Assembly: GCA_036265325.1 (NCBI GenBank) | Contig: DATAPH010000032.1 | Location: 1-49,608 of the forward strand | Direction: 5' to 3' | DNA: 49,608 nt | From: AC-51 sp036265325 | GTDB lineage: Bacteria; Actinomycetota; UBA4738; HRBIN12 | Shown here: positions 16,364-25,248 of the stretch, piece after piece | How the letters are laid out: each line of letters starts with the position of its first letter | Position numbering within the stretch: the first letter of the stretch is position 1 | Translations under genes and position numbers: made by a program | The notes under the pieces: generated by a model | Told to the model about the DNA's origin: nothing | Databases searched by the model: none | What the model saw: only the letters and a program-made list of their open reading frames with translations

Positions 16364-18786
16364 GCGGACTCCCCGGCGACCGTCGCGGGCTCGGCGTCGC
16401 CGGCCGGCGCCACCGATGACTCCGGCGCGTCGGGTGACTCGACGGCTTCCAGCTCGACCGACACCGTGAACGCGCCCGCGAGCACGGTGTTCGCCGCGAA
16501 CCCAGGCTGGTTGAACGGAACGAACACGGCGCCCGCGGCGATCCGGTCCGTGACCCGAGCGGGAAGGACGGCCTCGCCGGCTGCCGTGCGTACGCGAACG
16601 CCGAGGCCGTCGGCGAGGCCGTGGGCCTCCGCGTCGCGCGGGTTCACCTCGACGACGGGGGGCTCGCCGAGCGCTTCGTGAAGGTCCGGTGCGTCCCGCA
16701 CCATCCGTCCGTCGTCGATCAAGAGCGGATACGTGACGAGCGTCAGGCCGTTGTCGGCCGGCTGCGCCTCGGGCGCCTGCGCTGCTTCCTCGGTCGCCTC
16801 GCGCGGCGCGAGCAGCCGGCCCATCTCCTCGTGCAGCTCGTCGAGCGTCTCGAACCCGAGGTCGCCGCCGGCCGCTGCGGCGAGCCCCGCGAAGATCTCC
16901 CAGTCGGGCCTGCTGATGCCCGCGGCCGGGCGAAGTGGCCACATGCGCTGGCCGCGCCCTTCCCAGTCGGTCAGGTGTCCCGGCCGCTCGAAGCCCGAGG
17001 CGGCGGGAAGGAACACGGTCACGTACGGCTCGAGGTTGCCGAGCTCGAGCGACTGCACGACGACGGTGTCGACGTTCTGCAAGGCGCGACGTGCGAGGGC
17101 GGCGTCCGGCGCGTCGCGGAGCGGATCGACGCCGATCAGATAGAGCACGTCGAGCTCGTGATCGGCGGCCGCGCGGAGGATGTCCATCGAAGCGCGGCCG
17201 GGGCCGGTCGACATCACGGGTCCCCACACGCGCTCGAGCTCGGCGCGCTCGGCCGAGTCGTCGAGCCTGCGCCCGCCGGGACCGAGCGCCGGGTGCACGC
17301 CCGCGACGAGCGTGCCGCGATCGCCCGCCCGCCGGGTCGCGAGCACGAACCGCGCGCCGTTGGCCTCGGCCGCCCCGAACGCCGCCGCCGCGGCGCCCGG
17401 CCGCTCGCCGGCGATGACCACGCCGCGTCCTTCCGCCTGGCTGAGCGCCGCAAGCGCGGCGTCCATCGTCGCGTCGGCGCCGCCCGCAAGCAGGCGCGTC
17501 TCGTCGCCGGGACGGCACAACACGTGCTCGCCGACGTCGTGCAGCCGCGTCTCGCGCGGGTGGACGACGACGATGCGAGCGCCTCGCGCGGCGGCCTTCC
17601 GCAGACGAAGGTGCAGGATCGGGATCTCCTGCTCGGCGTCGAGGCCGACCACGACGATCACCGGCGCCCGCTCCAGGTCGCGATATGTCACGGCGCGGTC
17701 ACGGTCCGTCGCCATCAGCGCGGCGCGGCGGTCGACCTCGACGGGCTGCGGCACCCGCCGATGGTCGAGGTCGTTCGTGCCGAGCACCGTCCGCGCGAGC
17801 TTGGCGAGGGCGTACGCGTCCTCGTCCATCAGCCGACCTCCGGTGAGCACCCCGACGCGTGCCTGCCGGCACGCGTCCGCCACCTGCAGCAGCGCCTCGC
17901 CGAACGACGCCGGCTCGAGGCCGCGATCGCGGACCAGCGGCGTCGTGATGCGCGTCGGCAGATCGTCGTGCCGGAACGCGAAGCGACCCTTGTCGCAGAT
18001 CCACGCGTCGTTGACTTCCGGGTGTTCGCGCGCGAGCACCCGGACGACGTCGCCGCGCCGCTGGTCAACCCGGACGACGCACCCCGCGCTGCAATGCCGG
18101 CACACGCTGTCGGCGCTCGTCAGGTCGAACGGCCGCGCGACGAACCGATACGGGATCGACGTCAGCGCGCCGACCGGGCAGATCTGGATCACGTTGCCGC
18201 TGAACGGCGACCGGAGGTCCTCACCGGCCGCGATCGAGACCCGCTCGCCCGCGCCGCGCGCGTACAGCTCGAGGAACCGGTCGCCGCTGATCTCGTCGCA
18301 GAACCGCGTGCAGCGGGCACACAGCACACACCGCTCGCGGTCCAGCGCGATCAACGGCGACATCGGCACGGGCTTCGGGAAGACCCGCTTGGCCTCGATG
18401 AACCGGCTCTCGCCCGGCCCGAACGCGAGCGCCTGGTCCTGCAGTGGGCACTCGCCGCCTCGGTCACAGATCGGACAGTCGAGCGGGTGGTTCAACAAGA
18501 GGAACTCGAGGTTCGCCACCTGCGCCTCGCGCGCGGCGTCGCTCGTGTTCTGCGTGGAGACGATCATCCCGGGCGCGACCGTCACGGTGCACGACGTCGC
18601 GAGCTTGGGCTGGCCCTCGATCTGGACGTAGCACTGACGGCATGCGCCGGCCGGCGCGAGATACGGGTGATCGCAGAACCGCGGGATCTCGACGCCGACC
18701 TGTTCGGCCGCGCGGATGATCAGCGTGCCCTTCGGGACGGTGACCTCCTTGCCGTCGATCGTCAGCGTGACGAGGTCGGCGCTCAC
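16360..18786 (-). CDS. nuoG: NADH-quinone oxidoreductase subunit G
   Basis: Large iron-sulfur subunit of the NADH module, 808 residues, close to the mycobacterial length. The N-terminal 2Fe-2S site is Cys38, 49, 52, 66. N5 is His100, Cys104, 107, 113 (HPLDCPICDRGGEC). N4 is Cys153, 156, 159 with Cys203. The molybdopterin-type domain keeps an N7 site, Cys229, 232, 236, 264 (CRHCSAGC, then C after 27 residues), which many NuoG proteins have lost. The rest is a molybdopterin-oxidoreductase fold, presumably without cofactor, and the C-terminal 100 residues form a formate-dehydrogenase-like beta barrel. The GTG start at 18786 overlaps the nuoF stop by four bases. Confidence 0.96.
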   Translation of the reverse strand: MSADLVTLTIDGKEVTVPKGTLIIRAAEQVGVEIPRFCDHPYLAPAGACRQCYVQIEGQPKLATSCTVTVAPGMIVSTQNTSDAAREAQVANLEFLLLNHPLDCPICDRGGECPLQDQALAFGPGESRFIEAKRVFPKPVPMSPLIALDRERCVLCARCTRFCDEISGDRFLELYARGAGERVSIAAGEDLRSPFSGNVIQICPVGALTSIPYRFVARPFDLTSADSVCRHCSAGCVVRVDQRRGDVVRVLAREHPEVNDAWICDKGRFAFRHDDLPTRITTPLVRDRGLEPASFGEALLQVADACRQARVGVLTGGRLMDEDAYALAKLARTVLGTNDLDHRRVPQPVEVDRRAALMATDRDRAVTYRDLERAPVIVVVGLDAEQEIPILHLRLRKAAARGARIVVVHPRETRLHDVGEHVLCRPGDETRLLAGGADATMDAALAALSQAEGRGVVIAGERPGAAAAAFGAAEANGARFVLATRRAGDRGTLVAGVHPALGPGGRRLDDSAERAELERVWGPVMSTGPGRASMDILRAAADHELDVLYLIGVDPLRDAPDAALARRALQNVDTVVVQSLELGNLEPYVTVFLPAASGFERPGHLTDWEGRGQRMWPLRPAAGISRPDWEIFAGLAAAAGGDLGFETLDELHEEMGRLLAPREATEEAAQAPEAQPADNGLTLVTYPLLIDDGRMVRDAPDLHEALGEPPVVEVNPRDAEAHGLADGLGVRVRTAAGEAVLPARVTDRIAAGAVFVPFNQPGFAANTVLAGAFTVSVELEAVESPDAPESSVAPAGDAEPATVAGESA

Positions 18787-20087
18787 GAGGCGACCACCTC
18801 CGCAGGGACGTCGACGTGCGCGTCCTTCAACGGGCACCGCCCGAGCCGCACGTGTTCCTCGTAGTCCTCGCTGAAGTGCTGCAGCGACGAGTTGATCACC
18901 GAGGCGGTTCCGTCGGCGAGCGCGCAGAACGCGCGGAACAACGTGTTCTTGCCGACGTCGTGCATGAGCGGGATGTCGACCTCGCGTCCGTAGCCGTGTT
19001 CGATCCGCGCGAGCACGCGCGTCGCCCACCAGCTTCCCTCGCGGCACGGCGTGCACTTGCCGCACGACTCGTGTGCGTAGAAGGCGACCATCCGCTGCGC
19101 GCAATCGACGACGCAGTCGGTCTCGTCCATCACCATGATCGCGGCGGTGCCGAGCATCGAGCCGGCAGCCGACAGCGACTCGTAATCCAGCCCGGTGTCG
19201 ACCTGGTCGGCCGTGAGCATCGGCGTCGACGAGCCGCCCGGCGTCCAGGCCTTGAGCGTGCCGCCGCCGAGCATCCCGCCGCCAAGCTCCTCGAGGACCT
19301 GGCGGAAGGGGGTCCCGAGCGCGATCTCGTAGTTGCCGGGCCGCTCGACCTTGCCGCTGATCGTGACCATCTTCGTGCCGGGCGACTTCTCCGTGCCGAG
19401 CTCACGGAACCAGTCGGCGCCGCGCTCGACGATGTCCGGGACGTTCATCAGCGTCTCGACGTTGTTGATCACCGTCGGGCTCGCGTACAGACCCTCGACC
19501 GCGGGGAACGGCGGCCGCAAACGAGGCTGCCCGCGCAGGCCTTCGAGCGAGTTCAGCAGGGCCGTCTCTTCACCGCAGATGTACGCGCCGGCCCCGCGGT
19601 GCAACACGATGTCGACGCGCGTGCCCGAGCCGGCGACGTCGCCGCCGAGATACCCGCCCTGATACGCCTCGGCGATCGCGCGCTCCAGCACAATCGATTG
19701 CCACAGGTACTCGCCGCGCACGTAGATGAACGCGGTCTCGCAGCCGATCGCGCGCGCCGCGATGGCTGTGCCCTCGAGCAGCCGGTGTGGCTCTCGCTCG
19801 ACGAGCTCGCGGTTGTTGCATGTGCCCGGCTCGGACTCGTCGAAGTTCACGACGACGTAGGTCGGCTTGCCTGTGTCGCGTGGGACGAAGCCCCACTTCA
19901 TCCCCGTGGGGAACCCGGCGCCGCCGCGCCCGCGCAAGCCGCTCGCCTTGACGACGTCGACGATGTCGGCGTCGCTCATCGTGACGGCGTTCTTCAGGCC
20001 CGCGTACCCGCCGGCCGCCACGTAGCCGTCGAGGCCGACGGCATCCGCGTTGGACCAGTTGCGCGTGAGCCGAGGCTCGAACGTCAC
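18783..20087 (-). CDS. nuoF: NADH-quinone oxidoreductase subunit F
   Basis: NADH-binding flavoprotein of complex I, 434 residues. It has the FMN/NADH glycine-rich loop GRGGAGFPTG at residues 53-62, a second site region around GAGAYICGEETALLNSLEG, and N3 cluster ligands Cys342, 345, 348 (ESCGKCTPCREG) and Cys388. It oxidises NADH and passes electrons to NuoG and NuoE. The GTG start at 20087 overlaps the nuoE stop. It is the only F gene in the window, so only one of the two complex I sets has its own NADH dehydrogenase module. Confidence 0.97.
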   Translation of the reverse strand: MTFEPRLTRNWSNADAVGLDGYVAAGGYAGLKNAVTMSDADIVDVVKASGLRGRGGAGFPTGMKWGFVPRDTGKPTYVVVNFDESEPGTCNNRELVEREPHRLLEGTAIAARAIGCETAFIYVRGEYLWQSIVLERAIAEAYQGGYLGGDVAGSGTRVDIVLHRGAGAYICGEETALLNSLEGLRGQPRLRPPFPAVEGLYASPTVINNVETLMNVPDIVERGADWFRELGTEKSPGTKMVTISGKVERPGNYEIALGTPFRQVLEELGGGMLGGGTLKAWTPGGSSTPMLTADQVDTGLDYESLSAAGSMLGTAAIMVMDETDCVVDCAQRMVAFYAHESCGKCTPCREGSWWATRVLARIEHGYGREVDIPLMHDVGKNTLFRAFCALADGTASVINSSLQHFSEDYEEHVRLGRCPLKDAHVDVPAEVVAS

Positions 20088-20659
20088 GAGGCCGGCACCT
20101 CCTCGAGCCCGGCGAGCGCGCGCGACGCCGCCTTGAAGCTCGCGAACGCTGGACCGCGCGCGGGCGCCGGCACGTCGCCGCCGCGGAGCGACGCGATCAA
20201 TCCGCGCATCCGCTCTGGCGTCACGTCGTCGTGGTTGCAGAAGTCGACCTGCACCGCCGGTGCGTGATCGCACACGCCGAGGCACTCCTCTTCATGCACC
20301 GTGAACATGCCGTCGTCGGAACGCTCGTCGCCGTGCGCGACCCCGGCCGCCTCGTGCGCAGCTTCGTACACAGCCTCTGCGCCGCGGAGCTTGCACGCGA
20401 GGTTGGTGCAGACGTTGACGACGTGCTCCCCCGTCGGCCGCAGCCGGTACATCGAGTAGAAGGTCGCGACGGCCTCCACCTCCGCGGTCGTGATCGCGAG
20501 CAGCCTCCCGATCTCGCGGAGCGCGTCCTGCGTCACCATCCCGTCGATCGACTGCGCAAGGTAGAGCAGCGGCATGATCGCCGAGCGCTCGCGCGACGCG
20601 GGGTACCGGCCGATGATCCGCCGAGCGTCATCGAGCACCGCTCCCTCGAACATGGGCAT
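20084..20659 (-). CDS. nuoE: NADH-quinone oxidoreductase subunit E
   Basis: 24-kDa-type thioredoxin-fold 2Fe-2S subunit, 191 residues. N1a ligands are Cys84 and Cys89 (VCTNLACKLRG), then Cys126 and Cys130 (CLGVCDHAP). The ATG at 20659 overlaps the nuoD stop (ATGA); a second in-frame ATG two codons later (20653) is possible. The final 25 residues form an Ala-rich tail. It partners NuoF in NADH oxidation. Confidence 0.96.
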   Translation of the reverse strand: MPMFEGAVLDDARRIIGRYPASRERSAIMPLLYLAQSIDGMVTQDALREIGRLLAITTAEVEAVATFYSMYRLRPTGEHVVNVCTNLACKLRGAEAVYEAAHEAAGVAHGDERSDDGMFTVHEEECLGVCDHAPAVQVDFCNHDDVTPERMRGLIASLRGGDVPAPARGPAFASFKAASRALAGLEEVPAS

Positions 20660-21972
20660 CAGCGATCCACCCCGCCCATCACAGGGTCGATCGAGGCGAT
20701 CGCGGGGATGATGTCGGCGATCAACCCGCCCTCGACGAGATCCGGCACGGCTTGCAGGTTCACGAAGGAGGGGTCGCGGATCTTCACCCGGTACGGCCGG
20801 TTCTCGCCGTCGGAGACGACGTACATCCCGAGCTCGCCGCGCGGCGCCTCCACCGGGACGTACACCTCGCCGGCCGGAACGCTCACGCCCTGCGTCACCA
20901 TCTTGAAGTGATGGATCAGCGCCTCCATCGACTCCTCCATGATGTGGGTGAGGTAGGCGGGGTCGTTGCCGATCCCGTCGGGCCCGACGGAAAGCCTGGC
21001 CTGCCAGCCGACCTTGGGGTCCTCGATCATCACCGGCCCCGGCGTGTCGGCGAGCCGCGCGAAGGCCTGCTCGGCGATCTTGAGCGACTCGCGCATCTCG
21101 TCGATCCGCACGCGGTAGCGCGCGTACGCGTCGCCCTCCGTTCGCGTGATGACATCGAAGTCGTACGTCTCGTACCCGCAGTACGGCTCGTCCTTGCGCA
21201 GGTCGAGCGGGACGCCGGCGCTTCGCAGCGGCGGGCCGGTCACGCCAAGCTGCATGCACCGCTCCGCCGACAACACTGCGACGCCCGTGTTCCGCTCGCG
21301 CCAGATCGGGTTGTCGTTCAGCAGCGTCTCGTACTCGTCGATCCGGCGCGGCAGGATGTCCAGCACGTCGCGCAACTTGCGCGGCGCCTCCTCCGGCAGG
21401 TCCATGACCACGCCGCCCGGGCGGATGTACGCGTGGTTCATCCGCAGGCCCGTGATGGCTTCGAAGATCTCCATGATCAGCTCGCGCTCGCGAAGGCCGT
21501 AGAGCATCACCGACACCGCGCCGAGCTCGAGGCCGCCGGTCGCGAGCGCGACCAGGTGCGAGGTGATGCGGTTCAGCTCGCACACGAGCACCCGGATCAC
21601 CGTCGCGCGTTCGGGCACTTCGACGCCGAGCAGCCGCTCGACCGCCATGCAATAGGAAAGCTCGTTGAAGAACGGCGCAACGTAGTCGGCGCGCGTCACG
21701 TAGGTCACGCCCTGCACCCATGACCGGTACTCGGTGTTCTTCTCGATGCCGGTGTGGAGGTAGCCGATGATCGGCTTGCACCGGATGATCGTCTCGCCGT
21801 CGAGCTCCAGGAGCAGGCGCAGCACCCCATGCGTCGAGGGGTGCTGCGGCCCCATGTTGATGATCATGGTTTCCTGCCGGAAGTCGCCGGTCGCCGGGTC
21901 GCGGAAGTCCTCGGTGACGTTGCCCGACGGGTCGAACGCGGCGACCGGTTGGTCGTGCCCGCCGGTGCTCAC
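20659..21972 (-). CDS. nuoD: NADH-quinone oxidoreductase subunit D
   Basis: 49-kDa-type subunit that with NuoB forms the menaquinone site, 437 residues. Signatures are GPQHPSTHG (His44, His48) near the start and DPVMGGVDR at the C-terminus, the remnant of the hydrogenase nickel site. The likely GTG start at 21972 overlaps the nuoC stop by four bases; the first 30 residues are a poorly conserved leader. It is the only nuoD in the window and could in principle serve both complex I sets. Confidence 0.97.
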   Translation of the reverse strand: MSTGGHDQPVAAFDPSGNVTEDFRDPATGDFRQETMIINMGPQHPSTHGVLRLLLELDGETIIRCKPIIGYLHTGIEKNTEYRSWVQGVTYVTRADYVAPFFNELSYCMAVERLLGVEVPERATVIRVLVCELNRITSHLVALATGGLELGAVSVMLYGLRERELIMEIFEAITGLRMNHAYIRPGGVVMDLPEEAPRKLRDVLDILPRRIDEYETLLNDNPIWRERNTGVAVLSAERCMQLGVTGPPLRSAGVPLDLRKDEPYCGYETYDFDVITRTEGDAYARYRVRIDEMRESLKIAEQAFARLADTPGPVMIEDPKVGWQARLSVGPDGIGNDPAYLTHIMEESMEALIHHFKMVTQGVSVPAGEVYVPVEAPRGELGMYVVSDGENRPYRVKIRDPSFVNLQAVPDLVEGGLIADIIPAIASIDPVMGGVDR

Positions 21973-22469
21973 GCCATGCCCCGCTCGTCGATCGGCGGCA
22001 TCGTTGCGCCGTGGAACCACGTCGGCACGCCGCCGAGCGGCTCGTCCTTGCGAAGCGGATGCCCCGACCAGTCCGCCGGCAGCAGGATCCGCGTGAGCTC
22101 GGGATGGCCGTCGAACACGAGCCCGTACAGGTCGAACGTCTCGCGCTCGTGCCAGTTCGCCGTCGGGAACATCTCGGTCACGCTCGGGACGTGCTGGTCG
22201 TCGTCGCGCACCGGCACCTTCACGCGAAGTCGTTGCGCGAGCGCGCTCGACCGCAGCTCGTACACCACCCAGAACGCGGGGTCGCGATCGGGCCAGTGCG
22301 TCGCGGTCACGGACGAGAGCGCGTCGAGCTGCACGCCCGGCTCGTCGCGGAGCCACGCGAGCGCCGCGAGCAGCTCGTCGCGGTCGATCACGACGGTCGC
22401 TTCCTCGCGCGCCACGACGATCTCCGGGTAGCGAGCCCCCACCGCCGCCGCCAGCTCGGCGAGGCTCAC
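21969..22469 (-). CDS. nuoC: NADH-quinone oxidoreductase subunit C, first copy
   Basis: 30-kDa-type subunit, 166 residues. The signature NWHERETFDLYGLVFDGHPE and the downstream GHPLRKDEPLGG are present. The GTG start at 22469 lies within the nuoB stop (GTGA). It ends with PTWFHGATMPPIDERGMA, a short extension after the core. It bridges NuoB/NuoD and NuoI in the peripheral arm. Confidence 0.96.
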   Translation of the reverse strand: MSLAELAAAVGARYPEIVVAREEATVVIDRDELLAALAWLRDEPGVQLDALSSVTATHWPDRDPAFWVVYELRSSALAQRLRVKVPVRDDDQHVPSVTEMFPTANWHERETFDLYGLVFDGHPELTRILLPADWSGHPLRKDEPLGGVPTWFHGATMPPIDERGMA

Positions 22470-22984
22470 TTGAAGGGTTCCTCCGTCCGTACCTTCTTCT
22501 GGAGCGTGAGGATCCCGTACATCAGCATCTCGGGCTTGGGCGGACAGCCCGGCACGTACACGTCCACGGGCACGATCGTGTCGACGCCCTGCACGACGGC
22601 ATAGTTCGTGAACATGCCACCGGCCGACGCGCACACGCCCATCGAGATAACCCACTTCGGGTCGGCCATCTGGTCGTAGATCCGGCGGAGCGCCGGTGCC
22701 ATCTTCTGCGAGACGCGCCCCGACACGATCATCAGGTCCGCCTGGCGAGGCGAGGCACGGAAGACCTCCATCCCCCACCGCGAGAGGTCGTACTGGCCGG
22801 CGCCGGTCGCCATCATCTCGATGGCGCAGCACGCAAGCCCGAACGTCGCCGGCCACATCGACTGCTTGCGCGCCCAGCCGATCGCGCGGTCCAGGGTGGT
22901 CAGCAGGACGCCGCGCTCGACCTCGTCCTCGATCTCCTCCGGGGTGGTGCCGAGGTGCACGCCCTCGTAGCGCTCAACGGGCAT
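22466..22984 (-). CDS. nuoB: NADH-quinone oxidoreductase subunit B, first copy
   Basis: N2-cluster subunit, 172 residues. Ligands are Cys52-Cys53 (GLACCAIEMMATG), Cys118 (GVCASAGGMF) and Cys147 (GCPPKPE), the classical pattern. A 30-residue leader (VHLGTTPEEIEDEVERGVLL) precedes the core. The ATG at 22984 overlaps the nuoA end by 11 bases. It is clearly more canonical than the copy at 6869-7369. Confidence 0.97.
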   Translation of the reverse strand: MPVERYEGVHLGTTPEEIEDEVERGVLLTTLDRAIGWARKQSMWPATFGLACCAIEMMATGAGQYDLSRWGMEVFRASPRQADLMIVSGRVSQKMAPALRRIYDQMADPKWVISMGVCASAGGMFTNYAVVQGVDTIVPVDVYVPGCPPKPEMLMYGILTLQKKVRTEEPFK

Positions 22985-23435
22985 GCGCGGTCTCCTCCAG
23001 CGCGCGCTCTCGCTCCTCCTCCTGCGCGCGCTCGCGCGCGACGACCTCCTCGGACTCGCTCGGGGTCACGTCCTGATGCGCCCAGTCGAAGCCGCCCTTT
23101 CGCCAGATGTAGGCGTAGGCAACGAACACGAGCCCCACGAACACGGCCATCTCCGCGAGGCCGAATACCCCGAGGCGCCGGAACGACACCGCCCACGGGA
23201 ACAGGAAGATGGTCTCGATGTCGAAGATGATGAACAGCATCGCGACGACGTAGAACTTGACGCTGAATCGCTCGCCGCGCGGCAGCCGCACGGGGTCGTT
23301 GCCGCACTCGTAGGCCGAGCTCTTCACCGGGTTCGGATGGTTCGGCCGAAGCAGCGACGAGGCGAGGATGGAGCCGACCGCGAAGATCGCCGCGAGCCCG
23401 CCCATCACCACGATCGGGAGGTACTCGGTCAGCAT
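22974..23435 (-). CDS. nuoA: NADH-quinone oxidoreductase subunit A, first copy
   Basis: Three-helix membrane subunit, 153 residues, longer than usual because of a 35-residue Glu/Arg-rich tail after DWAHQDVTP. The conserved loop SSAYECGNDPV and helix FDIETIFLFPWAVSF are present. The ATG at 23435 is 23 bases after the menJ-like stop. It is the first gene of the complete nuo set; the only plausible operator nearby is the Rex box in front of the menJ-like gene. Confidence 0.97.
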   Translation of the reverse strand: MLTEYLPIVVMGGLAAIFAVGSILASSLLRPNHPNPVKSSAYECGNDPVRLPRGERFSVKFYVVAMLFIIFDIETIFLFPWAVSFRRLGVFGLAEMAVFVGLVFVAYAYIWRKGGFDWAHQDVTPSESEEVVARERAQEEERERALEETAHAR

Positions 23436-23458
23436 GGCGCCATCCTACGAGGCATGCT

Positions 23459-24709
23459 TCAGGCCGCCTTCGCCAACCGGAGCGCGAGGTCGAGCATCCG
23501 ATCCTGCAGGTCGCCGTCGCGTCCGTCGGAGAGGTTCGCCATCGCGCGGAGCGCGAACGACATGATCCCCCGTCGCGGCAACAGCGCGTTGGTCGCCCGG
23601 CCCATGATGGCCGGCTTCCCGATCACCGAGGCGAACCAGCGGCCGACCATGAAGTACGCGCCGTACGTGTCCTCGAGCAGGCGCGGGTACTGCATCGCGA
23701 CCGCAGGCCGGTCCGTGATGAGCGCCTCGTGGACCAACTCCGCGGCGATCTGCCCCGTCTCGATGGCGTAGGCGATGCCCTCGCCGTTGAAGGGGTTCAC
23801 CGCCCCCGCGGCGTCTCCGACCAGCAGCAACCCGGGCACGGCCTGCGGCGTCCGGTTCAGCCCCATCGGGAGCGGCCCCGAAAGGACGCGGCCCTCCGCG
23901 GTCTCCTCGTTGATGCCCCACTCGGGGGGCAGCATCCGCGCGAAGGCGTCGAACAGGTGCTGCGCCGAGATGTCCTTGAAGTTCGCGAAGGTGTTCAGCA
24001 ACCCCGCGCCCAGGTTGATCCGGCCGCCCGCGACCGGGAACAGCCAGCCGTAACCCGGTAGCAACAGATCGCCGTCCCGTAGGTCGAGCCACGACTCGAT
24101 CCACGGCCCCGGGTGGTAGTCGACGCGGTAGTAGCGGCGTGCCGCGATGCCGAGCGGCTTCTTCGGGTCGCGGGTGACGCCCGCCGGTTTGCCGAACCGG
24201 CTCGCCGCGCCATCGGCCGCGATCACGAACCGCGCGCGGATCTCGGCCGGTTCGGCGTCGCGCTCACCCGTCGGTCGGACGGTCGCGCCGGCGACATACC
24301 CGTCGACGAACCGCGGGCCGATCGCCTCGGTCTGCTCCATCAGACGCGCACCGGCCTTGACCGCGCGCTGCGCGAGTAGGTGGTCGAAACCGTCGCGCGG
24401 CATCACGAGGCCGTACGGCGGGAACGACGTCAGGTCGGGCCAGGGAAGCGAGATCGTCGTTCGGCGCGAGTGGGTCCGCAGGCCGATGACCTTCTCGAAC
24501 CCCGGGTCGGCGGTGTCGACCCCCATGTCTTCGATCGCCTTGACTGAGCGCGGGGTTAGCCCGTCGCCGCATACCTTCTCTCTGGGGAACGCCGCCTTCT
24601 CGACGACGGTGACGTCGATGCCGTGCCGGGCCAGGTGGTACGCGGTCGCAGACCCGCCCGGCCCGGCGCCGACCACGAGCACGTCCGTCTCGAACGACTC
24701 CACGTTCAC
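23459..24709 (-). CDS. Geranylgeranyl-reductase family flavoprotein, menaquinone reductase (MenJ)-like
   Basis: FAD-dependent oxidoreductase, 416 residues. The N-terminal dinucleotide-binding motif is VVGAGPGGSATAYHLA, followed by EKVCGDGLTPR (the family's CGDG), and the second FAD motif is LLVGDAAGAVNPFNGEGI. Such enzymes saturate isoprenoid double bonds; M. tuberculosis MenJ (Rv0561c) does this on the menaquinone tail and lies beside a polyprenyl synthase gene. Here the context of complex I and a polyprenyl synthase favours a quinone substrate over archaeal-type lipids or chlorophyll. GTG at 24709 is only about one base from the GAGGGGG ribosome site; a second GTG at 24703 has better spacing and may be the true start. 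Confidence 0.85.
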   Translation of the reverse strand: MNVESFETDVLVVGAGPGGSATAYHLARHGIDVTVVEKAAFPREKVCGDGLTPRSVKAIEDMGVDTADPGFEKVIGLRTHSRRTTISLPWPDLTSFPPYGLVMPRDGFDHLLAQRAVKAGARLMEQTEAIGPRFVDGYVAGATVRPTGERDAEPAEIRARFVIAADGAASRFGKPAGVTRDPKKPLGIAARRYYRVDYHPGPWIESWLDLRDGDLLLPGYGWLFPVAGGRINLGAGLLNTFANFKDISAQHLFDAFARMLPPEWGINEETAEGRVLSGPLPMGLNRTPQAVPGLLLVGDAAGAVNPFNGEGIAYAIETGQIAAELVHEALITDRPAVAMQYPRLLEDTYGAYFMVGRWFASVIGKPAIMGRATNALLPRRGIMSFALRAMANLSDGRDGDLQDRMLDLALRLAKAA

Positions 24710-24742
24710 GCCCCCTCAGACCCAGCCGCGCAGTGACGGCGA

Positions 24743-24768
24743 GAGCTTGTGAAAAGTTTCACAAGCTC
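24743..24768. promoter_or_regulatory. Rex (redox repressor) operator, perfect palindrome
   Basis: A 26-base inverted repeat with 12-base arms around a 2-base centre. Its core at 24747-24764 reads TTGTGAAA, AG, TTTCACAA, matching the known Rex/ROP consensus of two TTGTGAA half sites in inverted orientation. It lies 34 bases upstream of the menJ-like GTG, in front of the complex I genes. Rex releases DNA when NADH is high, so this site should couple complex I and quinone-tail genes to the NADH/NAD+ ratio. The rex gene is at 43198-43878. The arms lack a loop and U-tract, so a terminator is unlikely. Confidence 0.88.
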
Positions 24769-24774
24769 AGCCTA
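24769..24774 (-). promoter_or_regulatory. Candidate -10 box for the menJ-nuo unit
   Basis: On the minus strand the hexamer TAGGCT (TANNNT type) directly abuts the Rex palindrome, so a transcript starting about 7 bases downstream would begin inside the operator. This is the arrangement expected for repression. No convincing -35 element is seen at the proper distance, so the call is tentative. A second TANNNT hexamer, TAGACT, lies further upstream at 24802-24807. Confidence 0.35.
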
Positions 24775-24804
24775 CCGCCGCCAATGGCGAGCGACCGCGG
24801 CAGT

Positions 24805-25239
24805 CTAGCCTTGTGGCCGGTGGTCCCACGTGGCCACGACGGCCGGAACGATCCGCAGGAACCCGAGGATCGGGACGGCGATCGCGAGCCGCTCGAACCC
24901 CTCTCCCGCCAGCAGCGTCCGGTACTTGTCGTGCCACGCGCTCATCGGCGCTCGGAGGTCCGGATGCTCGGCCGGCATGAGCTCGGCCACGCCTTCCACG
25001 CGTGCGCCGGTGAGTTCGGTCCAGTCGCGTCCGCGGTCGATCAGCATCGAGACCCGCGGGTCGCGCAGGGCGTCCTCCCAGGTGGTGTCGCCGACGCGCG
25101 TGGCGACCCAGATCGCGTCCTCGAGCCAGACGAACCACCGCGGGGCGACGTGGGGGCCGCCATCGGGGCGAACGGTCGCGACGCGGCACATCGGGATGTC
25201 GCGGAACAGCCGGCGGATCGCGCTGACGTCTTCAGTCAT
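24805..25239 (-). CDS. Pyridoxamine 5'-phosphate oxidase-like split-barrel protein
   Basis: A 144-residue protein of the flavin/F420-binding split-barrel superfamily. The core pattern CRVATVRPDGGPHVAPRWFV followed by WVATRVGDTTWEDALRDPRV is typical of PPOX/FDOR proteins of Actinomycetota, in which a residue group after the first strands binds FMN, F420 or heme. The substrate cannot be told from sequence. It lies 9 bases downstream of a polyprenyl synthase gene and upstream of the Rex box, so it probably shares a transcript with the former. A role in quinone or isoprenoid redox chemistry would be inference from context only. Confidence 0.8.
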   Translation of the reverse strand: MTEDVSAIRRLFRDIPMCRVATVRPDGGPHVAPRWFVWLEDAIWVATRVGDTTWEDALRDPRVSMLIDRGRDWTELTGARVEGVAELMPAEHPDLRAPMSAWHDKYRTLLAGEGFERLAIAVPILGFLRIVPAVVATWDHRPQG

Positions 25240-25248
25240 GTCGTGCCC

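Noticed and set aside
24743..24768. Palindrome as a terminator hairpin for the PPOX gene
   Set aside because: The centre has only two bases, too short for a loop, and no U-tract follows on either strand; the Rex consensus explains it better.
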